A stretch of DNA of 64,000 nt from Chloroflexota bacterium (GTDB lineage Bacteria > Chloroflexota > UBA11872): positions 1 through 64,000 of the forward strand of contig JAPOXD010000007.1 of NCBI GenBank assembly GCA_026707285.1, read 5' to 3'. Of this stretch, positions 9,466 to 18,692 are shown one piece after another. Each line of letters opens with the position of its first letter. Position 1 is the first letter of the stretch. Position numbers and translations under genes: made by a program. The notes under the pieces were generated by a model. That model was not told the DNA's origin. It saw nothing but the letters and a program-made list of their open reading frames with translations, and made no database searches.

Positions 9466-9541
9466 TGGTGGACCGATTCGGACTCGAACCAAAGAGCGCC
9501 TCAATGCCATTGAGGCGCTCTTTCAGCTGATCTATGGGCCG
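9466..9541 (-). pseudogene. Degenerate tRNA-Ala copy
   Basis: Aligns along its length to the intact tRNA-Ala(GGC) at 10202-10277 with substitutions in several arms; variable/T-stem region replaced so a long hairpin supplants the cloverleaf. Confidence 0.8.
9491..9523. repeat. Perfect 16-bp inverted repeat, 1-nt spacer
   Basis: aaagagcgcctcaatg-c-cattgaggcgctcttt inside the degenerate tRNA-Ala. Confidence 0.95.
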
Positions 9542-9638
9542 TGGGGCCGAGATTATCTCTCGCTGTCAGGCACAGCGGCGACATCGCTATCCGTGTCCTG
9601 GCGACGGCCTCGTTGACGGCCAGCGTGGTACGTGTTAG

Positions 9639-10103
9639 CTAGCGAGAATCCGCGTCCGGGCAGATCACCATGTGGGAGCCGTCGGCGTTGGAGTGCACCG
9701 CGTGGGACGTGCCCGCCCGGTCGAAGATTAGCTTGTAGCCCGGAGTAATGACCTGGGCGTAGGCGTATCCCTCCTGCGGGCAACCGAGGCTGGCGTCCGA
9801 CCAGTCCATGGCTTCGGAACTGATGGGCGTGTAGTCACCCTCGCCCACCTCTTGCTCCAAGAGCCGCCGCGCCGCGGCCTCGATCTCGCTCAGTGCTTCT
9901 CCGGTTGTGGGCTCGTCGGCGGTCGGCGTGGGCGCATCGGATGAGGGAGCGGCTGCGTACGGCGCGGTGGGCGATGCGACCGGTTCCGTCTTCGTCATGT
10001 CATCGGCGCCGTCACAAGCCACCGCGACCATGAGTGCAGCCGCCGTCGCAAGCAGCAACAAGAACCGGACGGTCGTCAGTCTCAAGAGTCTCATCAGGCC
10101 CAT
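9639..10103 (-). CDS. Putative lipoprotein
   Basis: MGLMRLLRLTTVRFLLLLATAAALMVAVACDG lipobox. The longer ORF start at 10289 reads through the tRNA-Ala, so an internal start is chosen. Confidence 0.6.
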   Translation of the reverse strand: MGLMRLLRLTTVRFLLLLATAAALMVAVACDGADDMTKTEPVASPTAPYAAAPSSDAPTPTADEPTTGEALSEIEAAARRLLEQEVGEGDYTPISSEAMDWSDASLGCPQEGYAYAQVITPGYKLIFDRAGTSHAVHSNADGSHMVICPDADSR

Positions 10104-10201
10104 TCGGAGGCCGAGGCGGCGGATTGAACCTCGCGGCGCACCGTTCCAGGCAACACCGCCAGCTCGCATATCAAAGGAAAGGCTCTTGATTTCATCCGGT
10201 G

Positions 10202-10277
10202 TGGTGGACCCAGTCGGACTCGAACCGACGACCTCCTCAATGCCATTGAGGCGCTCTTCCAACTGAGCTATGGGCCC
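10202..10277 (-). tRNA. tRNA-Ala (anticodon GGC), CCA encoded
   Basis: Cloverleaf: GGGCCCA/TGGGTCC acceptor, CCTCA-ATGGCAT-TGAGG anticodon arm, GGTTCGAGTCC T arm, ACCA 3' end. Confidence 0.9.
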
Positions 10278-10288
10278 CGGGGCCGACA

Positions 10289-10936
10289 TTATGCCCCGCT
10301 GGCGGGCGGGGCGTCGGAGTCTGACAGGCCGAACATGGCGCGAGCGGCGTCGTAAGCCGCGCGGGTGTTCAGGTTGAGCAGGACGTGCGGGTAAGTGGTC
10401 GGCGCGTCGCGCAGGCGGTCGGCGTGGCGGCGGACCACAGCGCGGGGGCCTTCGGTGGCGTCGTCCACGGCGGCCAGCTCGGCGCGCAGATCGCCGGGAA
10501 AGATGACGGGGTGTCCGTGCTTTCCCTCGTGGAGCGGCCGCACAATGTCGCCGGGTGCCGCGCGCCAGCCGGCGACCAGGTCGGCCAGGGCGTCCGGATG
10601 CAGCGGCTGGTCGACGCTGACCAGCAGGACGCCATCGCAGTCCTCGGGTAGCGCGCGGGCGGCGCGGGCGACCGACGTGGCCCTGCCCTGCGCGTAGTCT
10701 GGGTTGTGCACCGTGCGCGCCCTAAGGCCGTTCAGCGCCGCCCGCACGTCCTCGGCGCGATGGCCGGTGACGACGATCACCTCAGCCACCTCATCCAGGG
10801 ACGCCAGCGTCCGCACCTGGTGCGCCACCAGCGTGAGGTCGCCCCACGGGATCAGCGGCTTGGGCGAGCCGAAGCGCTCGGAGCGACCGGCGGCCAGCAC
10901 CACCGCGCAGAGCTTGGGCGCGGGCGGGGCGGCTAT
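10289..10936 (-). CDS. MobA/MocA-like NTP transferase
   Basis: KLCAVVLAAGRSERFGSPKPLIPWGDLTLV nucleotidyltransferase motif. 5' end approximate; the longer ORF is spurious upstream. Confidence 0.75.
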   Translation of the reverse strand: MAAPPAPKLCAVVLAAGRSERFGSPKPLIPWGDLTLVAHQVRTLASLDEVAEVIVVTGHRAEDVRAALNGLRARTVHNPDYAQGRATSVARAARALPEDCDGVLLVSVDQPLHPDALADLVAGWRAAPGDIVRPLHEGKHGHPVIFPGDLRAELAAVDDATEGPRAVVRRHADRLRDAPTTYPHVLLNLNTRAAYDAARAMFGLSDSDAPPASGA

Positions 10937-12399
10937 GGGTGGGCGTCGGCGGCGCCGCTGCGGCGCAGGTTGTTCACCTCGGCGCACGAGACCGCGGTGG
11001 GGAAGATCTTGCCCGGATTGAACAGGTTGCGCGGGTTGAAGACGTGCCGCAGGCACTGCATGCGCTCCAGGTCGGCGTCGCTGTACACGAGCCCCATGTT
11101 GCGGTGCTTCTCCATGCCGATGCCGTGCTCGCCGCTGAGCATGCCGCCGGCGTCGGCGCACACCTTCAGCACGGACGTGCCGCACTCGATCACGCGGTCC
11201 AGGGCGCCGTTCTCGCGGTCGTCGAACAGCAGCAGCGGGTGCAGGTTCCCGTCGCCGGCGTGAAAGACGTTGGCGATGGTGATGTTGAAGAAGTCGCTCA
11301 CGCCCGCGATCTGCGCCAGCACGTCGGTGATCGTCGTCCGCGGGATCACGCCGTCCTGCACGTAGTAGTTGGGCGAGATTCGCCCCATCGCCCCGAAGGC
11401 GCTCTTGCGCCCCAGCCAGAGCAGCGCGCGCTCGCGCGCGTCGGCGGCCACGCGGACCTCGTCCGCCCCGTGCTCGGCGAACACGCGGCGGATCGCCGCT
11501 TCCTGCGGCTCCAGCTCGGCGGCCACGCCTTCCAGCTCGATTAGCAGCACGGCGGCCTTGTCGATGGGCAAGTTGGCCGCCGGCACGTACTGGGCGATGG
11601 CCTCCAGCGAAATCTGGTCCATCATCTCCATGGCCGCCGGCACGATGCCCGCGGCGACGATCCCGGAGACCGCGGCGCTGGACTGCGCGACCTCGGCGAA
11701 GGACGCCAGCATCGTGCGCACCTGGTCCGGCGTGCGAACCAATCGCACCACGGCTTTCGTGGCGATGCCCAGCGTGCCCTCGCTGCCGCAGAAGAGCCCC
11801 GCCAGGTCGTAGCCGGGATGATCCAGCGCCGCGCCGCCGGCGGTGACGATGCGCCCGTCGAGGGTGACGAACTCGACCCCCAGCACGTGGTTGGTGGTCA
11901 CGCCGTGGAGCAGGGTGTGTGGGCCGCCGGCGTTGGTGGCGATGTTGCCGCCGATGGTGCAGGCGGCCTGGCTGGACGGGTCGGGCGCGTAGTGGAACCC
12001 GTAGCTCGAGGTGTGCGCGCTCAGGTCCGCGTTCACCACGCCTGCCTCCACCACCGCGCGCATGTTGCGGTAGTCCACCTCGAGGATGCGGTTCATGCGC
12101 GACGTGCTGACCACGATGCCGCCGCACGCCGCAATAGCGCCGCCGCTGAGACCGGTGCCCGCGCCGCGGCCGATGATCGGCACGCCGAGCTCGTGGGCGA
12201 TACGCACCACCGCCTGAGTTTCGGCAGTGTCCCGCGGGAACACGACCGCGTCGGGCAGCGCGTGCTCCACCGAGCCGTCGTAGGCGTAGATGGCCACCTC
12301 GTCGGGCTCGGACATGACCCAGTCGTCGCCGATGGCGCGGCGCAGGGCGCCGGCAAGCGCGATCCGGCCCACGCTGAAGGTCGAAGTCGCGGTGGCCAT
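10933..12399 (-). CDS. FAD-linked oxidase, glycolate/D-lactate dehydrogenase GlcD-like
   Basis: PIIGRGAGTGLSGGAIA; CTIGGNIATNAGGPHTLLHGVTTNHVLG; GGMLSGEHGIGMEK. Confidence 0.9.
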   Translation of the reverse strand: MATATSTFSVGRIALAGALRRAIGDDWVMSEPDEVAIYAYDGSVEHALPDAVVFPRDTAETQAVVRIAHELGVPIIGRGAGTGLSGGAIAACGGIVVSTSRMNRILEVDYRNMRAVVEAGVVNADLSAHTSSYGFHYAPDPSSQAACTIGGNIATNAGGPHTLLHGVTTNHVLGVEFVTLDGRIVTAGGAALDHPGYDLAGLFCGSEGTLGIATKAVVRLVRTPDQVRTMLASFAEVAQSSAAVSGIVAAGIVPAAMEMMDQISLEAIAQYVPAANLPIDKAAVLLIELEGVAAELEPQEAAIRRVFAEHGADEVRVAADARERALLWLGRKSAFGAMGRISPNYYVQDGVIPRTTITDVLAQIAGVSDFFNITIANVFHAGDGNLHPLLLFDDRENGALDRVIECGTSVLKVCADAGGMLSGEHGIGMEKHRNMGLVYSDADLERMQCLRHVFNPRNLFNPGKIFPTAVSCAEVNNLRRSGAADAHP

Positions 12400-12522
12400 G
12401 GTGCCCCTACGCTACGACGACGAGGCGGGCGGTGCAATGACGGGACGGTTGGCGACAGGTGCGGGGCATGAGACCGATATCCTGACGCGGACTCCGTACC
12501 GGCTGGGGATGCGCTGCACGCG

Positions 12523-13965
12523 ATGGCGACGGTCATTCACGACAACGTGCTCGGACCAATCGAGCTCGAGGCGCCGTTGCTGGCGCTGGTGGACCATCCG
12601 GCGGTGCAGCGCCTCCGGCGGTTGGAGCAGCTGGGCACGGCCTCGCTCGTGTTCCCCGGCGCGCGGCATACTCGCCTGGCCCACTCGATCGGGGCGCAGG
12701 AGATCATGCGCCGGGTGTGGCGGCGGCTGAAGGCCACGGAGCCGCCGCCGGGCGTTGATCTCGACGCCGAGGGCCGACTGCTTCGAGCGGCGGCCCTGCT
12801 GCACGACCTAGGGCACTACCCGCTTTCGCACGTCGTCGAGCCGATCGCGGCGTGGCTGCATGAGCCCGCCACCGACCGCCTCGACTTCGGGTTAGACCCC
12901 TGCTGCGAGTCCGACTGGCTGCAGCTGGCGGCGGTAGCCGCCTCGCTACCGGCCCCGACGTCCGACATGCACCACGAGCGCCTGGCCGCCGAGATCATCC
13001 GGCGCGATCCTGGGCTGCAGCGCGGCATCGACGCCTACGTGGGCCGGCCCGATGCGGCTGCCGAGGTGCGGGCGCTCCTTCAAGGCTGTAGCAGTCCGCG
13101 CTACCGCGGACAGCTCGTCTCGTCGCACTTCGACGTCGACCGCCTCGACTATCTGCTGCGCGACGCGCACAACGCCGGCGTGCGCTACGGCGGGGTCGAG
13201 CTCGAGCACCTGATCCGCCGCATGCGGCTGGGGCCTGACGGCGCTGGGAACCATGTCGTGTACGTCGAGACGCGAGGCCAGCCGGCACTCGAGCACTACC
13301 TGCTGGCCCGCCGCTTCATGTACAGCCAGGTGATCTTTCACAAGACCGTCACGGCGTTTTCGGTGCTAGTGGCCGCGTTTTGGGTATCGCTGGCCGTTCG
13401 TGACCGATTGCCGTTTACCTCCCTGGCGGGCCTCCACCAAGCACTCGACGACGGCATGTTCCGGAGCTTCGACGATCACTGGCTCTGGAACGAAGCCGCG
13501 CGCCGCGCCGATCCCGCAGGTCGCGGCATGACCGCGCGCATTGCCACAGCCCTGGTCGATCGGAAGCCCCCGCTGCTGGCCTGGGAGCAGCGCGCTCGCG
13601 GGACGCAGGCGCAGTCAGGGTTGCTGGAGACGTTCACTGAACACAGGCGCGCGATTGCCCGCGACGCCGGCGTGGAGGCTGCGGACATCTTCCTCACCGA
13701 CCAGGTCGTCACTGGTACATCGGGTGGCAACGGCGGCCTTGGCGCCGGCGAGCCGCCGCTCGTGGGCGACCCCGGTGGAAGGCTGCGACCGATTACCGAG
13801 GCGCCGGGGTCCGCGCTCGAGGGTGTCGGCGGTCAGCCGGAGCGCCTCGCTCGGCTCTTTGTCCTGCGAACGGGCGACCTGGACGTCGATCCCACGCGCC
13901 GCAGGCGTGTGCGCGACGCTTTTCTGTCGGGGATGAGCCTAGCGGCGCCGCCCGCGGCGAACTAG
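12523..13965 (+). CDS. HD-domain phosphohydrolase (dNTPase/SAMHD1-like)
   Basis: RHTRLAHSIGAQEI, LLHDLGHYPLSH HD motif, SSHFDVDRLDYLLRDAHNAGVRYG. Confidence 0.85.
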   Translation: MATVIHDNVLGPIELEAPLLALVDHPAVQRLRRLEQLGTASLVFPGARHTRLAHSIGAQEIMRRVWRRLKATEPPPGVDLDAEGRLLRAAALLHDLGHYPLSHVVEPIAAWLHEPATDRLDFGLDPCCESDWLQLAAVAASLPAPTSDMHHERLAAEIIRRDPGLQRGIDAYVGRPDAAAEVRALLQGCSSPRYRGQLVSSHFDVDRLDYLLRDAHNAGVRYGGVELEHLIRRMRLGPDGAGNHVVYVETRGQPALEHYLLARRFMYSQVIFHKTVTAFSVLVAAFWVSLAVRDRLPFTSLAGLHQALDDGMFRSFDDHWLWNEAARRADPAGRGMTARIATALVDRKPPLLAWEQRARGTQAQSGLLETFTEHRRAIARDAGVEAADIFLTDQVVTGTSGGNGGLGAGEPPLVGDPGGRLRPITEAPGSALEGVGGQPERLARLFVLRTGDLDVDPTRRRRVRDAFLSGMSLAAPPAAN

Positions 13966-14396
13966 CGGTCGCAGCAGCCGCAGCAGAGCCGCTCGATCGC
14001 GTCCAGGAGCGCGTCGCGATGGTCGAAGGCGATGTCGTCGGGCAGCTGGTTGATCGGAAACCAGCGCGCGTCGGCGGCATCGTCGCCGGCGGTGACCGGG
14101 GGCGGCGCGTCCAGCCGGGCGCCGAACACGATGCCGATGATGCGCCCGCGGGGATCGCGGTCCGGGTGGCCGTAGGCGCCGATATGCACCAGCGAGTCAA
14201 GGGAAATGCCGGTCTCTTCGCGCAGCTCGCGGCGCGCCGCGTCCGGCAGGTCTTCGTGCGGCTCCACGAACCCGCCCGGAATGGCCCATCCCGGCGGCGG
14301 GGTTCCCCGTCGCACCAGGAGCACGCGATCGCCGTCCTCGAACGGCGCGATGATCACCGCGTCGGCGCCGACGGGATAGCGGGGCGGCGGCGGCAC
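13962..14396 (-). CDS. NUDIX hydrolase
   Basis: Nudix box GGFVEPHEDLPDAARRELREETG. Confidence 0.85.
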   Translation of the reverse strand: MPPPPRYPVGADAVIIAPFEDGDRVLLVRRGTPPPGWAIPGGFVEPHEDLPDAARRELREETGISLDSLVHIGAYGHPDRDPRGRIIGIVFGARLDAPPPVTAGDDAADARWFPINQLPDDIAFDHRDALLDAIERLCCGCCDR

Positions 14397-14400
14397 GGCG

Positions 14401-15009
14401 CTACTCGGCGGACTCGGAAGCCGGCTGGCTCCGCCGCGCGACCAGGCGCAGCACGACGATTCCGACGATCAGCACCACGACGAAGGCCAGGGCCAGCACA
14501 TCGAAATACTCATCGATCGCCGCCTCGATGGGGTCGCCAAAGAGGGTGATCAGCCCGCCCACGAGAAAGAAGCGGCCGGCGCGTCCGATCAGCGAGGCCA
14601 GCAGAAACCGCTTGAAGTCCAGCCGGAACGCACCGGCCCCAATGGCAAAGACCTTGTAAGGAATAGGCGTAAACGCCGCGACGGAGACGGCCCAGACGTC
14701 GCGCTTCTGGAACTGGCGCTCGACGTAGAGGATGCGGTCCTGCGCGAACAGCCGATTCAGGATCGGCCGCCCGCCGCGGAGTCCGATCCAATAGCCCAGC
14801 ATGGCGCCGGTGAGCGAGCCGACGGTGGCGATGGCGGCAAAGCCGAACGTGAATGGCAGATTGCCCACCATCAGCGCGATCATGAGGCCGTCGGGCGGAA
14901 TGGGGAAGAAGCTCGACTCCCAGAACGCCAGCACCAACAGCGCCAGCGCGCCCCAGGGCGTGTCGGCCCAGTCCAGCACCCAGTGGCCGAGATCCGAAAT
15001 CAGCTGCAT
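14401..15009 (-). CDS. DedA/VTT-domain membrane protein (YqaA-like)
   Basis: FWESSFFPIPPDGLMIALMV...FAIGAGAFRLDFKRFLLASLIGRAGRFFLVGG. Confidence 0.8.
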   Translation of the reverse strand: MQLISDLGHWVLDWADTPWGALALLVLAFWESSFFPIPPDGLMIALMVGNLPFTFGFAAIATVGSLTGAMLGYWIGLRGGRPILNRLFAQDRILYVERQFQKRDVWAVSVAAFTPIPYKVFAIGAGAFRLDFKRFLLASLIGRAGRFFLVGGLITLFGDPIEAAIDEYFDVLALAFVVVLIVGIVVLRLVARRSQPASESAE

Positions 15010-15048
15010 GGGCGTGCGGGATGGCGGAGGCAGGGCATGGTGCGATCC

Positions 15049-16638
15049 TCAGGACGTGGTGGTGAAGTGGGTCGCGACGACGAACGGCTCGCCGTTGCGC
15101 TGACCGGTGACCCGCACATGATAGAGGGTGTTTGGGGCCAGTGGGTCGTTGGGGATGAGGGCCAGCGCGCGCCGCCACTCGCTGACCGAGCGCGTGACTG
15201 CGACCGGTGCGCCGCCGTCCGGTGTCACGGTGGCGTCGCCCCACTCGACGCGGCCGCCGAGGCCGAAGATGAGGGTGATGGGCGGTCCCAGCGGTCGAGT
15301 AACGCCGGGCGCGGGGTCGGGCCACTCGGCCCCGTCCCAGGTGTGGGGCACATTGACGGCCGCGCTGCGCGGCATCACCGACGGCAGGGGCACGTCGGCG
15401 GTGTGGCGCGGCGAAAGCCCCACGTTGAACACGGCGGCGCGCGTGCCCTCGGCGGAAGCCCAGCCGTAGCCGACGTGAACCGCCGAGGGGTGCACGAACA
15501 TGTAGCGGTGGAACACGGTGCCCAGGGCCCACTCCAGCGTGCGCGCGGGCGGCAGAAAGCCGAACGTCTCGTCCACCCAGCCCAACGGATATCCAGCGGC
15601 GTCCGCGCGGTCGCCGATGGTGCGTCCGGTGAAGCCCGGCTTTCCGGCCACTTCCGTGTGCAGGCCGCCGGACGTGGGGTCGTTGCGGTTGATCACGTAG
15701 TAGTCGGCGTGGGCCTGGGCCGCCTGCATCAGCGCCGGGTGCGCCGTCAGCGGCGGCAACCCCAGGTCGGCGCGCACCTCGTTCATGCGGTCCACGACCG
15801 CGTCGCCGCTGACGCTGACCGTCGGGGTAGGTGCGGCTGTCGGTGTAGGTGTGGCGGTTGGGGTAGGTGCGGCCGTTGGTTCAGGTGTCGCCGTTGGGGC
15901 GGGTTCGGCACCCTCGCGGCGCGGCTGTAGGACCGATTCCGGGAACAGCCCAAGTTGCTTGGCCAGATCGCCGCCGTTGGCGATGGTCACCTCTCCCGCG
16001 CGCGCCCAGGGGGTGTCGATGTGCCAGAGCTGGATCACGGCCCGCTGCGCGCGGATGGAGCTCATGCCGTCGTAGTGGACGATTTCGGATGTCGGCAGGC
16101 CAAACCAGCGCAGGGGGTCGTCGGGTCCGAAGTACGCGTCCCGTATCGGCGGGCTGGCGTCCATGAAGCCCCAGCGGCGGCCGATGACTTCGTTCCAGGA
16201 CAGCCCCCGCTCCTCGGGGAAGGTCTGGTGCCGCGGAACCAGCAGCCGAGCCAGCTCGTCGTCGAGGCCGGCGCGATTGAGTTCGTCGAAAACGTTGATG
16301 AACATCACCTGCGAGGTGGCCGGATGCCACTGGAACACCAGCTTCTGCATCACCTGGACGGTGAAGCCGAGCCACTCGAAGCGCTGGCTCACGGGATAGC
16401 CCACGACGTGCGGACCTCCCAGCTCCTGGAAGCGGGTCCAGAAGGGAATGCCGTCGGCGTCGCTCACCAGGTAGCCGGCGCCCGGCGGGGCGTTTCCCGC
16501 GGCTTGCGTGTAGACATGGCCGCCGGGCACCGCGTAGTCCGCCTCTTGGGCAAGCGCAGGGCCGACCGTGGCCCAGACCGCGAGGCCCAGGAGCACGGCC
16601 CCGAGCCGCCACCAGCGCGCAACACTCGCCCGGACCAT
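15049..16638 (-). CDS. Secreted protein with Pro/Thr/Ala linker and CAP (SCP-like) domain
   Basis: Signal peptide; (PTPTA)n linker; VVDRMNEVRADLGLPPLTAHPALMQAAQAHADYYV CAP motif. Confidence 0.75.
   Translation of the reverse strand: MVRASVARWWRLGAVLLGLAVWATVGPALAQEADYAVPGGHVYTQAAGNAPPGAGYLVSDADGIPFWTRFQELGGPHVVGYPVSQRFEWLGFTVQVMQKLVFQWHPATSQVMFINVFDELNRAGLDDELARLLVPRHQTFPEERGLSWNEVIGRRWGFMDASPPIRDAYFGPDDPLRWFGLPTSEIVHYDGMSSIRAQRAVIQLWHIDTPWARAGEVTIANGGDLAKQLGLFPESVLQPRREGAEPAPTATPEPTAAPTPTATPTPTAAPTPTVSVSGDAVVDRMNEVRADLGLPPLTAHPALMQAAQAHADYYVINRNDPTSGGLHTEVAGKPGFTGRTIGDRADAAGYPLGWVDETFGFLPPARTLEWALGTVFHRYMFVHPSAVHVGYGWASAEGTRAAVFNVGLSPRHTADVPLPSVMPRSAAVNVPHTWDGAEWPDPAPGVTRPLGPPITLIFGLGGRVEWGDATVTPDGGAPVAVTRSVSEWRRALALIPNDPLAPNTLYHVRVTGQRNGEPFVVATHFTTTS
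15817..15905. repeat. Degenerate tandem repeat encoding the Pro/Thr/Ala linker
   Basis: Repeated ggtgtaggtgcggctgt/ggcggttggggtaggtg units. Confidence 0.7.
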
Positions 16639-16885
16639 GGGGCGATGGTAACGAGTGGAGCGTCAACGAGGCGTGTACAACGGCGGTGGGTTGACTGTGG
16701 GCGGGCGAGTTCTTTTGCATGTTCGGCGTTTAACTTCGACTCCGAAGTGTTATCCGATCACGCCGCTTGCGGCGGGTGCTTGGACCGGCCGTGCCGCGGG
16801 CGACCACTAGGGTCGCCCCTACACCGGAGGGGCCGCTGGGCCAGTGGCCGAATCGTAGGGGCGGTTCGCGAACCGCCCTTCCGGG

Positions 16886-17308
16886 CTAGTCGCCGACCGC
16901 GTTTTCGATGACTTCCACCGTGTAGCCGCCATCCGGCGCGATGTCGATGGCGACTACGTCGATGCGCCAGTCGGTTGCGCCGGCGGTCTGCGCATAGCGC
17001 TGGCCCAGTGCCACGAGCCGGCGGGCCTTGGCGGTCGAGATGGCATCCCGCGCCTCGCCGAAGGCGCCCGCGCGGCGCGTCTTGACCTCAACGAGAACCA
17101 CGGTGCGTCCGTGTCGCGCCACCAGGTCCACCTCACCACGGCCGACGCGCTGGTTGCGCTCGAGCACCTGATACCCGCGTCGCCGAAGCTCGCGCGCGGC
17201 GAGGTCTTCGCCCCAGCGGCCCAGTGCGGCCCGATCCTCGACGGGCGCCCGGCGCGCCGGGATGGCGCGGCGCAGCCTGCCGAGGAGCCGGCCGACCCAG
17301 ACCTTCAC
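16886..17308 (-). CDS. YraN/UPF0102 family protein
   Basis: LGRWGEDLAARELRRRGYQVLERNQRVGRGEVDLVARHGRTVVLVEVKTR. Confidence 0.85.
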   Translation of the reverse strand: MKVWVGRLLGRLRRAIPARRAPVEDRAALGRWGEDLAARELRRRGYQVLERNQRVGRGEVDLVARHGRTVVLVEVKTRRAGAFGEARDAISTAKARRLVALGQRYAQTAGATDWRIDVVAIDIAPDGGYTVEVIENAVGD

Positions 17309-17324
17309 AGGTGCGACAGGCTGG

Positions 17325-17996
17325 CTATGCGGCCGGGGCGACGCGCCGGCATTCGGCCACGGGGCGGAAGCTGGCCCGGTGCAACGGCGAAGGTCCCTCG
17401 GCGGCCAGCGCCTCGCGGTGCGCCGCCGTGCCGTAGCCCTTGTGCCGACCGAAGCCGTAGGCCGGATGCTGGAGGCAGAGGCGCCGCATCAGCTCGTCGC
17501 GGGCGACCTTGGCGCACACCGAGGCGGCGGCGACGGCCAGGCAGGTGGCGTCGGCGCGCACGATGGCGTCTTGCGCGTTGGCGTAGCGGCAATCGGCGGG
17601 CAGGGGAAAGGCGTCCACGATGACGTGGTCGGGCGCCACCGGCAGCGCGTCCAATGCTCGCAGCATGGCCAGTCGCGACGCCTCCGCGATGCCGACGCGG
17701 TCGATCAGGCGCGGTGAGACGTAGGCCACGCGGGCGGCGATGGCGGTGGCGCGCACCCGGGCGCTCCAGCGGCGGCGTTCGGCGGCGCTCAGCTGCTTGG
17801 AGTCGGTCAGTCCCCAGAGCAATCGGCGGTCCTCGTAGACGGTTGGTGGGAGGATCACCGCGGCCGCCGTCACCGGGCCTGCCCAGGCCCCGCGTCCGGC
17901 CTCGTCGACCCCGGCGATGCGCCGGACGCCGCGCTGCAACAGCGCACGCTCGTGAGAGAGGTCGTGGATCCGAGGCTGGGAGGAGGCGGGAACCAC
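17325..17996 (-). CDS. rnhB: Ribonuclease HII
   Basis: IAGVDEAGRGAWAGPVTAAAVIL; DSKQLSAAERR; ASVCAKVARDELM. Confidence 0.92.
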   Translation of the reverse strand: MVPASSQPRIHDLSHERALLQRGVRRIAGVDEAGRGAWAGPVTAAAVILPPTVYEDRRLLWGLTDSKQLSAAERRRWSARVRATAIAARVAYVSPRLIDRVGIAEASRLAMLRALDALPVAPDHVIVDAFPLPADCRYANAQDAIVRADATCLAVAAASVCAKVARDELMRRLCLQHPAYGFGRHKGYGTAAHREALAAEGPSPLHRASFRPVAECRRVAPAA

Positions 17997-18014
17997 TCAC
18001 CCCCTCGGACGTTG

Positions 18015-18362
18015 CTAGGCGCGCCGCTCCTTGACCCGAGCGGCGCGACCGACGCGGTCGCGCAGATAGTACAGCTTGGACCGGCGCACCTTGCCGCGGC
18101 GCGTCACTTCGATGTCGCGCACGATTGGCGAGTGCAGCAGGAATGTGCGCTCGACGCCGAGGCCGTGCGTCACGCGTCGCACGGTGAAGTTTTCATTTAC
18201 TCCGCCGCCGCGGCGGCGAATCACCGTGCCCTCGAAAACCTGCACGCGCTCGTTGTCGCCTTCGCGAACCGTCACGTGGACGCGGACCGTATCCCCGACC
18301 TGGAATTCGGGAATCTCGTCCCGCAGTTGGGCGCGTTCGAACTCGTCGATGAGGCTTGCCAT
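18015..18362 (-). CDS. rplS: 50S ribosomal protein L19
   Basis: [57 protein letters not shown]. Confidence 0.95.
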   Translation of the reverse strand: MASLIDEFERAQLRDEIPEFQVGDTVRVHVTVREGDNERVQVFEGTVIRRRGGGVNENFTVRRVTHGLGVERTFLLHSPIVRDIEVTRRGKVRRSKLYYLRDRVGRAARVKERRA

Positions 18363-18692
18363 GCGATTGCTGCTTGCCGGGACGCCATCTGCCCACCGGG
18401 GAGATGGCACAGGAATCCGCTGCGCCCAGTGTGGGCGCGGGACGCCACGTTACCACAAGGCGGGTGCATGGCGGTGATATGGGCGGTGGCAGGATCCCCT
18501 CACCCCGACCCTCTCCCCGCGGGCGAGGGAGCCGGACCCTGGGCGGAGAAAACGATGTGCCGGGGCGATTCATCCGCGGCGAATCCCACGCTGCACGCAG
18601 CGCGGGCCACCGGGCAAGTTACAGATAACACTTAAATCGCCGGAATCGTTCCTATACTGATTTGTCCATGGCGCTGTGAGCCCACCTGCTCC

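Noticed and set aside
9300-9530. Short ORF ending VDRFGLEPKSASMPLRRSFS, similar to the end of ORF 9907-10266 (VDPVGLEPTTSSMPLRRSSN)
   Set aside because: The similarity is the translation of tRNA-Ala and its degenerate copy, not a protein family.
15817-15905. Possible CRISPR-like repetitive tract
   Set aside because: Coding Pro/Thr/Ala linker of the CAP-domain protein; units contiguous and degenerate.
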